DNA from: Hymenoscyphus infarciens
Lineage: Eukaryota; Ascomycota; Leotiomycetes; Helotiales; Helotiaceae
NCBI GenBank assembly: GCA_001414345.1
Contig: LLCB01000208.1
Span: forward strand, 43,788 to 107,787
Length of the DNA: 64,000 nt
Direction of reading: 5' to 3'
This document shows, in pieces, positions 45,588 through 57,609 of the stretch (position 1 is its first letter; each line of letters starts with the position of its first letter). Below the pieces are notes generated by a model that was not told where the DNA came from, searched no databases, and saw only the letters and a program-made list of their open reading frames with translations. Position numbers and translations under genes: made by a program.

Positions 45588-47927
45588 GGGTACGCTTATT
45601 TAAGTCCCTAGTAGCATAAAAGTAAGAGATGTATAAGTGCGGCTGGCAGAGTAGTCTATTCCTATTCTAGCTAGCCTAAGCCTACTCGCTTAACAGCTAG
45701 CTAATTAGTAAAGTAGCAAGCTCTGCTACCGCGCCTTCCTACCTTTCTATCGTCTAATTAGCTATATCCTACCTAAGCTCCTAGCTAACCTTAGTAACCT
45801 TAAAGAACCTAGTCCTAATTAAGTCTAGAGCTTTAGTAGTTATAAGCCGAGCCTCTATAACATATAAGTATACTAGAGCCGCTTCTTCTACCTTAATAAA
45901 GTCTTAGGACTTATAAATCTCATAGCTCGACTCTTTAAACAGCGCCTAATATTCTAACTAATTAGATTCGTTAATTTAGCTAAGAGTAATAGTAGCAACT
46001 ACGTAATAGTAAGAGAGCTAATAGGTATATAAGAACTAGTATTTATACTTCCTATTATCTATTATATAAGGCTCTATTCTCTTTTTAGTTAGCTCTTTAC
46101 TAAACCTTATTTTATCTAATAAGAGCTTTTATATAAGGTATAAGAACTTACTAAGCTAGAGGTAGTTAAGGTAGACGCTAATCTTTTTTTTTTACTAATT
46201 ATTTACTACCTTTTCTACCTTAACGTTATACTACTATACTATCTTATTAAGATAGGCTAAGAAGCCTCTAAGTAAGTACTTTAAGTAAATCATAAGCTTA
46301 GTAATATATACTAAGGACTTTAGTATATAATACTATCTCTTAATAGGATTAGTAGTTAGTATCTATATAAGAAGCATAGAATACTTATATAAGTAATTAG
46401 TCTATATTTTAATAGTTTTAAGCTAATTATCTATAATATATTTATAAGACTTCTTACTTATAGCTAATTATATAGCTTTTATAATCGAGTCCTAAATACT
46501 AGCCTCGGTCTAGTAACTATAAAAGGCTATAGTTAAGGCGACGTAAATAGGCTAGTTAGCTTTATTACTAAGATTATAGAGGATTATATATATATAGTAT
46601 ATATAGTATAAAAGGTAGGTTATCTAGGGCTATAAGTAGTTAAAAAAGAATAAGGTTATAGAATAACATACCTTAGTCTTATTATAAGCTAATCTATAGA
46701 ACGCTAATTTAACTATACGTTATTCTACTCTAGAGTTATTAGTTAGTATATACTAAAGGCGCTATTAAGGTACCTATAACTTTACTACTAATAGGAATTC
46801 ACTAATTAATTTACTAAACTCGTAGCTTTATAAGCTATATATAGTAGAGTACTAATAGCCGTAGTTATTATAAACTATTAAGGTAAAGAGCTTCTACTCT
46901 AATTAGTTAGTTTTATAAGTAGAGTCTATTAGTACAAGATAGCTATATATACTAAAGCGCTTAACATAGTCTAGGTAGGTAAATATAATACTAACGCCAG
47001 CGACTTTATCTAATAAGATAGCTTATATTAGTATTATAAGCTACTTCTTACGTTCTAGAAATTCTATAGTGTCTCATATTTATAAAGTAACGTTACTTTT
47101 ATCGCTTAGCGTTATCTATAATATATTTAGATTAGCTTAGCGCTAAGATAAGCCCTAGTTAATAGCGTCTTAGTAGTTAATATAACGTCTCCTATATATA
47201 TCGAGCTATACCTAAACATTAGACTAGGAACCGCCTTATAACATATTAACTATAGCTATAGTAGCATAGCCTTTTACTATCTTATTAGTTAGCTATAATT
47301 AGATAAGGCTTAGCTACTTATCTATATCTAATTTATTTAATAAATATATATAGCTATAATTTATAGCTATACTACTATAGATAGAATAGAATTCAACGTA
47401 ATTAGTAAAGAATTTAATAGTAAAGCTAATGTTATATTTATATATAACTTACTTAGTTATTACTATATAAACTAATTAGCTACCTTATCTTAGTACTAAT
47501 TTAGAGTCCTAGCCTTAGCACTATTAATAGATTATACTCTAGTACACGTAATCGTAGTATTATTTTTTATTATAAAAGGAGTAAACGTTATTAATAAAGA
47601 GCTAAAAGACTACCTAATTAGCTAAAGTAAGGCAGAAAGGTATTAGAAGAGTAAAAAGTAAGGCCTAAAGTTTAAAGGTATTACGTAGTAGCGCTTATAA
47701 GTAGTCTATAGTATTAAAAAAGTTAAAAAGTACCTTATAAGAGGTAGTAGAAGAGTAAGCGGTTAAATAACCTAATTTAGAATAGTAGTAAAACTAATAG
47801 TATAGGTCGGCTAAATTATAACTCTAACTTCGACAAGACCTAGTACTAATTAGGCATAGTATAGGTAGAGAGCTACTGTTATATACGCTAAGAAGTTATA
47901 CTACTAGGGACCTAAATAAGCGTACTC
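45588..47927 (-). mobile_element. Mutator-like (MULE) DNA transposon, copy 1, RIP-mutated
   Basis: 2340 bp. Inverted ends GGGTACGCTTATTT and AAATAAGCGTACTC are flanked by GAATTTAT on both sides (45580-45587 and 47928-47935). On the minus strand a transposase can be read through stops: L-I-D-S-T-Y-K-T-N near 46925 carries the first catalytic Asp of the MULE domain, and L-T-N-N-S-R-V-E near 46730 the block with the second (Asp to Asn). The 8-bp duplication, GGG-type ends and these blocks fit Mutator-like elements related to the FAR1/MULE transposase family. All frames are closed by TAG/TAA, so the copy cannot make protein. Confidence 0.8.
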
Positions 47928-47935
47928 GAATTTAT

Positions 47936-48279
47936 TAACGCTCACGTTTTATTAGAGGCCTAAGTATTCATTATTCAATAATTAGAAGACTTGAATTTAT
48001 GTTCAGGAAATCTCACAACTTTCTACAAAGAATAGTAACCTGTCTCGTATATTTTATAATAAAATCCGCCCTCTCCACCGCTATAAGTAGAGTTACTATA
48101 ACCTCTTAGTAGAAAGGTAATAGTCAAGATCCGCAGCCTAGTAAACACAGCGAAGTAAGTAGTATAGCGTTTTATTATACTACAAAAATCTCTCTCTTAC
48201 AAATACTAAGAGATCTCCTTTCTTTCTAGAAATACCACTAGTTTCATTAGTTAAGATAAGACTAACATAGAGCAGACAG
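47936..48279. other. Spacer between the two MULE copies
   Basis: 344 bp, moderately AT-rich, no gene. A copy of CGAATTTAT/TGAATTTAT is also present at about 47993. Confidence 0.5.
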
Positions 48280-48287
48280 CTAAATCT

Positions 48288-50626
48288 AAGTACGCTTATT
48301 TAAGTCCCTAGTAACATAAAAGTAAGAGATATATAAGTATAGCTAGCAGAGTAGTCTATTCCTATTCTAGCTAGTCTAAGCCTACTTACTTAATAGCTAG
48401 CTAATTAGTAAAGTAGTAAGCTCTACTACCGCGCCTTTCTACCTTTCTATCGCTTAATTAGCTATATCCTACTTAAGCTCTTAGCTAACCTCGGCAACCT
48501 TAAAGAACCTAGTCCTAATTAAGTCTAGAGCTTCGACGGTTATAAGCTAAGCCTTCGTAGTACGTAAGTATACTAGAGCTACTTCTTCTACCTTAATAAG
48601 GTCTTAAGACTTATAAATCTCGTAGCCTAACTCTTTAAATAACGCCTAGTATTCTAACTAATTAGGCTTATTAATTTAGCTAAAAGTAATAGTAGTAACT
48701 ATATAATAGTAAGAGAGCTAATAGATACGTAAGAACTAGTATTTATACTTCCTATTATTTATTATATAAAGCTCTATTCCCTTTTTAGTTAGCTTCTTAC
48801 TAAACCTTATTTTACCTAATAAGAGCTTTTATATAAAGTATAGGAACTCACTAAGCTAAGAGTAGTTAAGATAAGCGCTAATCTTTTTTTTTTACTAATT
48901 ATTTACTACCTTTTCTACCTTAACGTTATACTACTATACTATCTTACTAAGGTAGGCTAAGAAGCCTCTAAATAAGTACTTTAAATAAATTATAAGCTTA
49001 GTAATATATACTAAAGACTTTAATATATAATACTATCTCTTAATAGGATTAGTAGTTAGTACCTATATAAGAAGCATAAAATACTTATATAAGTAATTAG
49101 CTTATATTTTAATAGTTTTAAGCTAATTATCTATAATATATTTATAAGACTTCTTACTTATAACTAATTATATAGCTTTTATAATCGAGTCTTAAGCGCT
49201 AGCCTCGGTCTAGCAACTATAAAGGGCTATAGTTAAGGTAACGTAAGTAAGCTAGTTAGCTTTACTACTAAGATTATAGAGGATTATATATATATAGTAT
49301 ACGTAGTATAAAAGATAGGTTATCTAAAGCTATAAGTAGTTAAAAAAGAATAAGATTATAAGATAACGTACCTCGGTCTTACTATAAGCTAATTTATAGA
49401 ACGCTAATTTAACCGTACGTTATTCCACTCTAGAGTTATTAGTTAATATATACTAAAGGCGCTATTAAGGTACCTACGACTTTACTACTAATAGGAATTC
49501 GCTAATTAATTTACTAAACTTATAGCTTTATAAGCTATATATAACAAAGTATTAATAGCTATAGTTATTATAAACTATTAAAGTAAAGAGCTTCTACTCT
49601 AATTAGTTAGTTTTATAAGTAGAGTCTATTAACATAAGATAGCTATATATACTAAGACGCTTAATATAGTCTAGGTAGACAAATATAATACCGACGCCGG
49701 CGACCTTATCTAATAAGATAGCTTATATTAGTATTATAAGCTATTTCCTACGTTCTAGAAATTCTATAGTATCTTATATCTATAAGATAATATTACTTTT
49801 ATTACTTAGTATTATTTATAATATATTTAGATTAGCTTAGTACTAGGATAAGCCCTAGTTAATAGCGTCTTAGTAGTTAATATAACGTCTCTTATATATA
49901 TTAAGCTATACTTAAATATTAGGCTAGAAACCGCCTTATAATATATTAACTATAGCTATAGTAGCGTAGCCTTTACTATCTTATTAGTTAGCTATAATTA
50001 GATAAGACTTAGCTACTTATCTATATCTAATTTATCTAATAAATACGTATAGCTACGATTTATAGCTATACTACTATAGATAGAATAGAATTTAACGTAA
50101 TTAATAAAGAATTTAATAGTAAAGCTAACGTTACATCTATATATAACTCGCTTAGTCGTCGCTATATAAACTAATTAGCTACCTTATCTTAGCGCCGATT
50201 TAGAGTCCTAGCCTCGGCGCTATTAGTAGATTACGCTCTAGTATACGTGATCGTAGTATTATTTTTTATTATAAAAGGAGTAAACATTATTAATAAGAGG
50301 CTAAAAGACTACCTAATTAGCTAAAGTAAGGCAGAAAGGCATCGAAAGAGTAAAAAGTAAGGCCTAAAGTTTAGAGGTATTACGTAGTAGCGCTTATAGA
50401 TAGTCTATAGTATTAAAAAAGTCGAAAAGTGCCTTATAAGAGGTAGTAGGAGGGCGAGTAGTTAAATAACCTAATTTAGAATAGCGGTGAAACTAGCGGT
50501 GTAGGTCAGCTAGATTATAACTCCGACTCCGACAGGACCTAGTACTAATTAGGCATAGTGTGGGTGGGGAGCTGCTGTTGTGCACGCTGAGAAGTTATAC
50601 CACTAGGGACCCAAATAAGCGTACCT
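48288..50626 (-). mobile_element. Mutator-like (MULE) DNA transposon, copy 2, RIP-mutated
   Basis: 2339 bp, alignable with copy 1 over its whole length with very few indels and many C/T or G/A differences. Its own target duplication CTAAATCT lies at 48280-48287 and 50627-50634, so it is a separate insertion, not a segmental duplication. The right end (50450-50626) keeps more CG pairs than copy 1. Transposase blocks are at about 49630 (first Asp block) and 49430. The element ends 240 bp upstream of the CYP53 gene. Confidence 0.8.
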
Positions 50627-50874
50627 CTAAATCTGGGGTCGTGGCTTGCTTAGGTCGAACGCGGGGAAATTCCGTCGACACAACGGACATTGAACGCGGC
50701 ATTCTCAATTCCAAGCTGAAGAGATATAAATGAGAAGCATTTTCCAGAGGTCTTGCTAATAATTTTAATTATATTATATTATTTATATCCTCAAGTCCTC
50801 AGGTTTAGTTTGACGCATCAACCTCGGAAAGACTGCCGAGACCTCGGTCCTACTCCACGTCGAGCTGGAGCACA

Positions 50875-52437
50875 ATGGCGGTACTTGATTTTATCCTCAC
50901 TCCTTGGGCTCTCCCTGTCGCCCTCGCAATATTCTATCTTGTTCCCTATTTCACCTCCAACAATGGCATTCGAAATGTCCCAGGACCTGTCGCTGCGAAA
51001 TTCTCCAACCTATGGCTTCTCCTGCAAGCCCGGCAAGGGAAACGCTACCTGAGTGTCGACGAAGCTCACAAGAAATATGGAAAGCTGGTTCGGATACAAC
51101 CTGATCACGTCAGTGTAGCTGACGAGTCTGCAATCAATGCTATCTATGGTCATGGGAATGGGTTCTTGAAGGCGTCAGTAAACCAATGGATTCCATCTGT
51201 GTAGCTGTGCTGACCATTGTTTAGAGATTATTACGATGTCTTCGTCTCCATTACCCGGGGTCTCTTTAACACCAGAGACCGAGTGGAACACACTCGAAAG
51301 AGAAAGACCGTCTCCCATACCTTCTCTACGAAGAGCATCTCCCAATTCGAAGTATATATGCATGGGAACCTGGAGATGTTCGTGAAGAAATGGGATGACC
51401 TTTCCAAGAACGCACAAGGTGGATTTGCGAAAATCGATAGTCTGCATTGGTTCAACTACCTGGCTTTCGACATGATAGGAGATCTTGCTTTTGGACAACC
51501 ATTTGGCATGCTTGAGAAGGGCAAGGATATTACGGAGATCCAGTTGACACCTGGAGGGCCCATAACATATGCACCGGCGGTTGAAGTGCTCAACAGACGT
51601 GGGGAAGTCTCCGGCACGCTTGGTTGTTTACCAGGTCTCAAGCCTTTTGCCAAATACCTTCCTGATCCATTCTTCAGTAAGGGTTTGGCCGCTGTACAAA
51701 ATCTTGCTGGAATTGCAACTGCGAGAGTCGGGCAGCGTTTGGACGGCAAGCAGGATACCGGACGAGTTGATCTCCTTGCCCGGCTCATGGAAGGCAAAGA
51801 CGAGCACGGAAATCCCATGGGACGACAGGAGCTCACGGCTGAAGCTCTCACGCAACTTATTGCTGGCTCAGATACTACTTCGAATACTTCCTGTGCGATC
51901 CTTTATTGGGTTTTGAAAACTCCCGGTGTTCTCCAAAAACTCCGCAGAGAACTCGACGATGCTATCCCAGAAGGTATCGACGTCCCTACCTTCGAAATGG
52001 TAAAAGACCTAAAATACCTCAACAACGTAATCCAAGAAACAATGCGCATCCACTCCACGTCCTCCTTAGGTCTCCCCCGCATAGTTCCCCCAGGGCCAGG
52101 AGTCGATATCCTTGGCCATCACTTCCCACCCTACACAGTCCTTTCCGTCCCAGCATATACAATCCATCTTTCCGAAGAGATCTGGGGAAGTAATGCTGCA
52201 GAATTCGTTCCTGATCGGTGGGATAATTTGACGGAACGACAGAAGAATGGATTTATCCCTTTCTCGTATGGACCGAGGAGTTGTGTGGGGAGGAATGTTG
52301 CGGAGATGGAGTTGTTTCTTATTGTCTCGACGACTTTTAGGAGGTATGATTTTGATTTGTATCAGGATGTTTTGGAGACTAGGGAGGGGTTCTTGCGGAA
52401 ACCATTGGAATGTATGGTTGGGATCAAGAAGAGATGA
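50875..52437 (+). CDS. CYP53-family cytochrome P450, benzoate 4-monooxygenase
   Basis: Two exons, 50875-51173 and 51225-52437 (1512 nt, 503 aa). The 51-nt intron has GTCAGT and GCTGAC signals, and its exact removal restores F-L-K-A-D-Y-Y-D. An N-terminal membrane anchor is at about 5-25. The I-helix A-G-S-D-T-T is at about 300, the K-helix E-T-M-R at about 363 and the heme loop F-S-Y-G-P-R-S-C-V-G-R with the iron-ligand Cys at about 453. Stretches such as H-K-K-Y-G-K-L-V-R-I, Y-G-H-G-N-G-F-L-K and R-D-R-V-E-H-T-R-K-R-K-T-V-S-H-T-F are characteristic of CYP53 (bphA-like). The enzyme 4-hydroxylates benzoate in the ER with a P450 reductase, feeding the protocatechuate route and detoxifying plant aromatics. 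A RIP-mutated MULE ends only 240 bp upstream, within its promoter region. Confidence 0.93.
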
Positions 52438-53089
52438 GGTGACAATGGGGGTATCTTGCCTGGTATGTATACGGGTGTTTAGACTATGGCAGGCATTTAT
52501 TTCCCGTGTTCTTTCTTTCATGGCAATGGATTACATCTACTAAGATTCCTAATTTGCTGGCGGTCTATTTTTGATTCTCGAACACGAACAGTGCGATTCT
52601 TCTGTCAGCGTCCTCCATTACTGCATCAACCGTCTTTCATCCATTTGTCTTTTTGGCGCTCTAACAATCGGGTATACTCCGCCGAAATATGTCATCACAT
52701 TCAACCACCAAACACATGCAAATATTTCTCAATAGAAATGTAGGTGGAATTAAGCCTTTCTTGAGTTTGCGAATGCGAGGTGGGGTATTATTTCCAGCCA
52801 GTCATATCGTCTCAATTGCAGGTTTGAATCCTGACACGCAATTCGCGGCACAGCAATTGTATCACTCACGCGGGAGAAACGGGATAAAGAAACCCCGCCT
52901 CTCCGTTTGTCGAATATATAGAAAGGCTGGCTACTTGGACTTCACCTCTTTGTAATGCGATTGCTTTCCTGCATTTTACTTGCCTCTTTTGAATGTCTCA
53001 GTCGTCGATAGCCTTTCCTTCTCGAAACTCTGCTGCTTTTCTCGTTTGAGCAACACGTCACCTCTTGATTCTAATATATTGCGAAAGAA
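52438..53089. other. Intergenic between the two P450 genes
   Basis: No gene is seen. A B-box-like GGTTTGAATCC is at about 52822, but no tRNA can be built around it. It contains the promoter of the second P450. Confidence 0.5.
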
Positions 53090-54856
53090 ATGTTCTTCAA
53101 TCTTCTTCTTGCTTTGGGGGTCTACATAGCGTATAAGAGAGTCAAGAATTTCCTGGCCTGGCGTGCTCTGAAGAAATGGGGAGATGAACATGGCTGCGGG
53201 GAACCACCCGTTTGGGTTAATGTACTTCCTGGGGGGTTGGAAAGATATAGTGTTCTGTTCACTGGAATTAAAGGTTGGTGATTCCATTTCTTCATTAACT
53301 CCAAAGACTTCCTCTTTTCAAAAACTCACCTCTTTTGAACCATTCTCAAACATCACTAACTACCTCAAAGGCATCGATGTCCTCGAGATGATCCGAGCTC
53401 GATATACCAAAATCAGAGCCCCTACCCATCGTTTCTTCAATGTAGGAGGAGCTCTCCTTCACACAGCAGAGCCAGAGAACATCCAAGCTGTCCTCGCAAC
53501 CAAGTTTTCAGACTTCGAACTCGGTGCCGCGCGAACGAAGAATCTGGGGGACTTGATTGGGAATGGAATCTTCACAGCAGAAGGAGAATCCTGGTCTCAT
53601 TTTAGACATCAACTTCGTCCCCAATTCACGAGGGATCAGATTAGCGACCTTGATACTGCAAGCCGACATCTAGAAATACTATTCCGTGCCCTACCTTCCG
53701 AGGATGAACTGGGTTGGATTGAGGAGACGGATTTGATGCCGTTGATTTACAGGTTTACCATGGATGCCAGTACCGAGTTTCTTTTCGGGGAGTCATCGAA
53801 TAGTCAATCCAATGCCCTCCAAGCCCTCGACTCAGGGAATACCACCGATTCTCAACGAGAAATGGATTTCTCCGAAGCCATGCTTTACGCACAAGAAACT
53901 ATCATGTTTCGACTCCGCTTCAAGTCTCTCTACTGGATTGTCTCCCCGAAAAAGTTTAAACAGGCTTGTAAGACGGTACAAGATTTTGCAGATCGCGCGG
54001 TTGCAAAAGCGTTGGACCCGAACCAAAAACGTGCTCCCACGCTCCCGGGACAAAAACCAAAACACATATTTCTCGAGGAACTGGCTGCGCAGACAAATAA
54101 CCGCATAGAAATCAGAGATCAGGCATTACAACTCCTCCTCGCAGGCAGAGATACCACAGCCGCCCTCCTATCCTGGACTATCGCCCTTTTATCCCGACAT
54201 CCAGATGTTTTTGAACGTGTGAGGGAGAATATCCTCGACACCTTCGGCACCCCCTCCCAAGCAAGGGAAGAAATGACCTTCTCCTCATTAAAAGCCTGTA
54301 AAGAGCTGCAATACCTCTTCTACGAAACTCTCCGTCTCTACCCCATCGTTCCAGTGAATAGCCGAAAAGCGATCAGGAATACCATCTTACCCACTGGTGG
54401 TGGGAAAAGTGGAAAGTCACCGGTGGCGGTTATGAAGGGGGAAAGCGTGGCTTATAGTACTTATGTGCTACATCGTCGTCATGATATTTGGGGCGAGGAT
54501 GCGGATGAGTTTCATCCTGAACGGTGGATGGGGCGGAAATTGGGGTGGGAGTATATTCCTTTTAGCGGGGGTGCGAGGGTTTGTATTGGTCGTGAGTTTG
54601 CCCTTCCTCCCCTTTTTTCTTCTCGTCATTCCCCCCTCTTTCTCGTCTTTTAGGCGTGCTTTTCCGGATGCTGATTGGGGAAATAGAACAATACGCTATG
54701 AACGAAGCGAATTTCGTTATTGCTCGCTTGCTTCAGCGGTACGATAAGATTGAGAATATTGATCCTTTGCCGTTGAGGAAGGAGATTGCTATGGTTCTTA
54801 ACCTTGGGAATGGGGTCAAGGTTAGGATGCATAGAGCTGCGGAGGGGGTGAACTGA
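53090..54856 (+). CDS. CYP52-like cytochrome P450 (alkane/fatty-acid hydroxylase type)
   Basis: Three exons: 53090-53273, 53371-54591 and 54687-54856 (1575 nt, 524 aa). The first intron ends TCAAAG and joins as K-G-I-D-V-L. The last intron falls inside the heme motif: with it removed the loop reads F-S-G-G-A-R-V-C-I-G-Q-Q-Y-A-M, while reading through gives a wrong R-E-F tail. Cys is at about 466. The anchor helix is at about 2-16, the I-helix L-L-A-G-R-D-T-T-A is at about 325, and E-T-L-R is the ExxR motif. The C-I-G-Q-Q-x-A signature and R-F-F-N-V-G-type start are typical of the CYP52 clan. Members hydroxylate n-alkanes or fatty acids at the end carbon in the ER. Subfamily and substrate are uncertain. 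Confidence 0.92.
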
Positions 54857-55467
54857 AAATTTGGGGAAATGAGGAGGTGGGATGGGATGGGAGTAGCAAT
54901 GAGATTTGAGAAGTTAGTTTGCGATGAGGAGGAACTAGTGAAAAATGTGGGTATTAATGAAACGTAATCTCTTTTTTGCTGCGGGAAACTTGACAACTTG
55001 ATAAATGAGAGACAATACTCGTCTTTCATCGCGTAGAGATAAGAGGAGAGTTGGCTTTTTTTTTTTGGATAGCTTGAGCTTAACCGAAAGCCTGGAAACC
55101 AAACTGTGAACCAATTTATGGATTAGATGTCCACCTATGTGGTGACGAATAAAAGTCAATCAGCCTGTTAATCCTAAGTGCTTCGGAGACAGATTTACTT
55201 AAAAGTCTGGGGGTTTCATCATGATTCTGCACTTCAAAGACTCTTTGTCTTCTCGTTTTCTGTGGAACTACTTGTGAAGGGGATATCCAACAAAGCTCGA
55301 TGATGATTTTTCAAAGAGATCGAGAGTAAGAAGAACGGGCAACACAAAAACGATATCGTAACACGAATTCAAGTAGAGAGCAACCCACCTGCATGAGAAT
55401 ACAATGAATTTACTTGCAGAACAACTTAGATAGAGGCTTTTGACTTCTTACATAAACCTAGAACTGT
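54857..55467. other. Intergenic between convergent genes
   Basis: 611 bp separating the convergent CYP52-like and aminotransferase genes. No feature beyond presumed 3' ends. Confidence 0.5.
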
Positions 55468-56879
55468 TTAATTCTTCCCAAGCACTTGGTCGAACATTCC
55501 AAGTAACAGCTTAACTTCATCCACTAACCCAGATTAGCAAAGTCCCCACACCAAGAGCGGAAGAAGAGACCCACAAGTATTATAATGCACCATACTAACT
55601 CTGACAACCCCATCCTTCCCCAGCCCCAACACATCCTCCAGTAACCTGACACTATAAAATCCTCCCCATCTGATACCCATCGTCCCTTTACTCAACTCAT
55701 CGATTTTCTCCACAACATCCTGACTCTTCTTCCCTTTCACAATAAAACTAATAGTCGCAACTCTCTTCTCCGGATCCGCATCTTTCTCACCGCAAATCGT
55801 GATATCTGAGCGGGCGTTGAGGTAGTTTAAAAGCGTGCTTTGGAGTTCAAACTCGTGTTTCTCAATTAGCGCCCAGGATTCTGTAGGGTTGGGACCAAAA
55901 TAGGAGAGTACAGAGGGGAGGGAGGAAACTAGTTCGTAGGAGGCGCCTGCTAGACCTAGTTTATCTTGGAGGGTGGATGAGGGGTTGAAGAAGTGGCCTA
56001 GGGATTTGATGGCGGAGAGCCCTTTTGGTGAGGCGTAGAGCATAGACATGTGGGGGCCGTAGACCTTTTTTGTGTCAATATATGTTAAGAATGAGAAGAG
56101 TTAGGGAGAGTTACCTTGTACCAAGAGAAACAGTAGAAATCCGCCCCTAGATCTTTCACATCGATTTGTCGATGTGGTGCATATGCTACTGCATCAACAC
56201 ATAATAAAGCTCCGGGAACTGTATGAACGACTTCTGCAATGGCTTTGATATCATGGATTGTACCCAGAATGTTGGAGGCGTGGGTACACGTGACAAGAGC
56301 TGTCTTTTCAGAAAGCAATTCTTTTAAATCTTCTGCAAGAAGCTTGGGATTCTCTTTCGTCTTTGGGTTCCACCATTTTAGAGTGTAGTTACGACGGGAA
56401 GCGAGTTCGACCCATGATGCGATGTTGGATTCGTGGTCGATGGATGAGCAGATTATCTCTGAGCCTGAGGGGAAGTCGAAGGCCGCGGAAAGATTGCGGA
56501 ATAATTGTGTTGTTGAGGAGCCCAGTACTGAGGATAGTTAGCATTTTATGGGAGACGTGGATGAGAGAGCGAGAGCTTGCCGATATTATCCGTTGAGGCA
56601 TTGATGTATCTTGCTGCTGCTTCGTAGCCCTCGGAGTAAAGGGATGTGGACTTTTTACCAACATTGTAAGAAGCTCCGAGTTGCACGTTAGTTTGAGTTA
56701 GATATCCACAGATTCTCGCAGCTTGTTAGTTTTCTTGGTATTAAAGACACTTTGGGAACAACTTACGAATCAATGACGCTTCCCAGGGCTTGACTTCCTC
56801 CTGCGTTGTCAAAAAACACTTGTTCTTGCTTCAGTGCGGGGAAAGCTTCCCTAGCACTTGCAATACTGAAGGCTCCCAT
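55468..56879 (-). CDS. Class V PLP-dependent aminotransferase / cysteine desulfurase-like protein
   Basis: Multi-exon, from ATG 56879 to TAA 55470-55468. One intron (donor at about 56576-56571) begins GCAAGC, a GC-AG intron with a CTAAC branch. The last intron has GTGGGT...TTAG and restores the ending V-H-Y-N-T-L-D-E-V. Class V landmarks are A-S-N-I-L-G at about the middle, D-A-V-A-Y-A-P-H and the Schiff-base lysine in F-S-W-Y-K followed by V-Y-G-P-H. An intron follows that Lys codon. Substrate may be cysteine or related compounds, but the fungal subgroup has no assigned role. By my count the exon-1 T run (about 56813-56818) is one base short of the frame that would give the family's F-D-N-A-G-G block, so exon 1 may be frameshifted by mutation or sequencing error. 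Confidence 0.8.
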
Positions 56880-57609
56880 GATTGCTTTTTCTATCAGCTT
56901 CTGAAAGATGAGATACGGACGTCAAAGATGAAATGCTTCTAGAACAAATGGAATGGAAGAAAGCTTATCGTGGGGTTTCCCAGAAATGGGGTTCCCAAAT
57001 TAGGCTACATTAGAAAAGAAGATTCAACCAACCAAATAGAAGCATCACCAAGACATGCAGCAATCATTGATTGCTATTCGTGAGGCCTTCCTTGAATCCC
57101 TCATTGTCACTTGACAATGTTTTCCCATCTATAAAATAAAAGCAGAACTGCCCAATCTTTGACCAAGCTTCCAGAGATTCCAGATACACAGGAAATATCA
57201 AATGTTTGCTGACCCTTTCTGACACAACATCGTCTGCCGAGGCAGTGTGCATGGTTTTCAGATCTCTCAATGCATGAAGAGGGGGGAGCTGCTCGATGAT
57301 CCACCACCAGGACCCCAAAGAATTTCCTTGGTCGACGAAGGATAGAAAGCGCTTACACGCATATCGCGGTTAGGAAGTTATAAGAGAGTAATGATATGTG
57401 CCAGTGAATTGTCTTGCATTTATGCGCCCCTATTCAATTGAATCCGCCATTATGCACCGACCCTTCAGCTCAGGGCGGTGAACATCTCGAAGCTCTTGGT
57501 CGGGGCAGAAAATCTCCAAAAACTGAGCTGATTTCCCACACCACTTGCGAAACCATTCTTTTCTAATTTTTTTTCACCCCAAATTATTGTCAATTTATAG
57601 GCATTCAAG
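56880..57609. promoter_or_regulatory. Divergent intergenic region, aminotransferase and TPA1/OFD1
   Basis: 730 bp between divergent starts. Open frames at 57064-57318 have no family support. No clear operator seen. Confidence 0.5.

Noticed and set aside
45588..50626. hAT superfamily for the two 2.34-kb elements
   Set aside because: The 8-bp duplication fits hAT too, but the readable blocks (L-I-D-S-T-Y-K-T-N and the following N/D-S-x-x-E) and GGG-type ends fit MULE transposases better.
52800..52850. B-box-like GGTTTGAATCC suggesting a tRNA
   Set aside because: No A box, acceptor stem or anticodon arm can be built upstream on the same strand.
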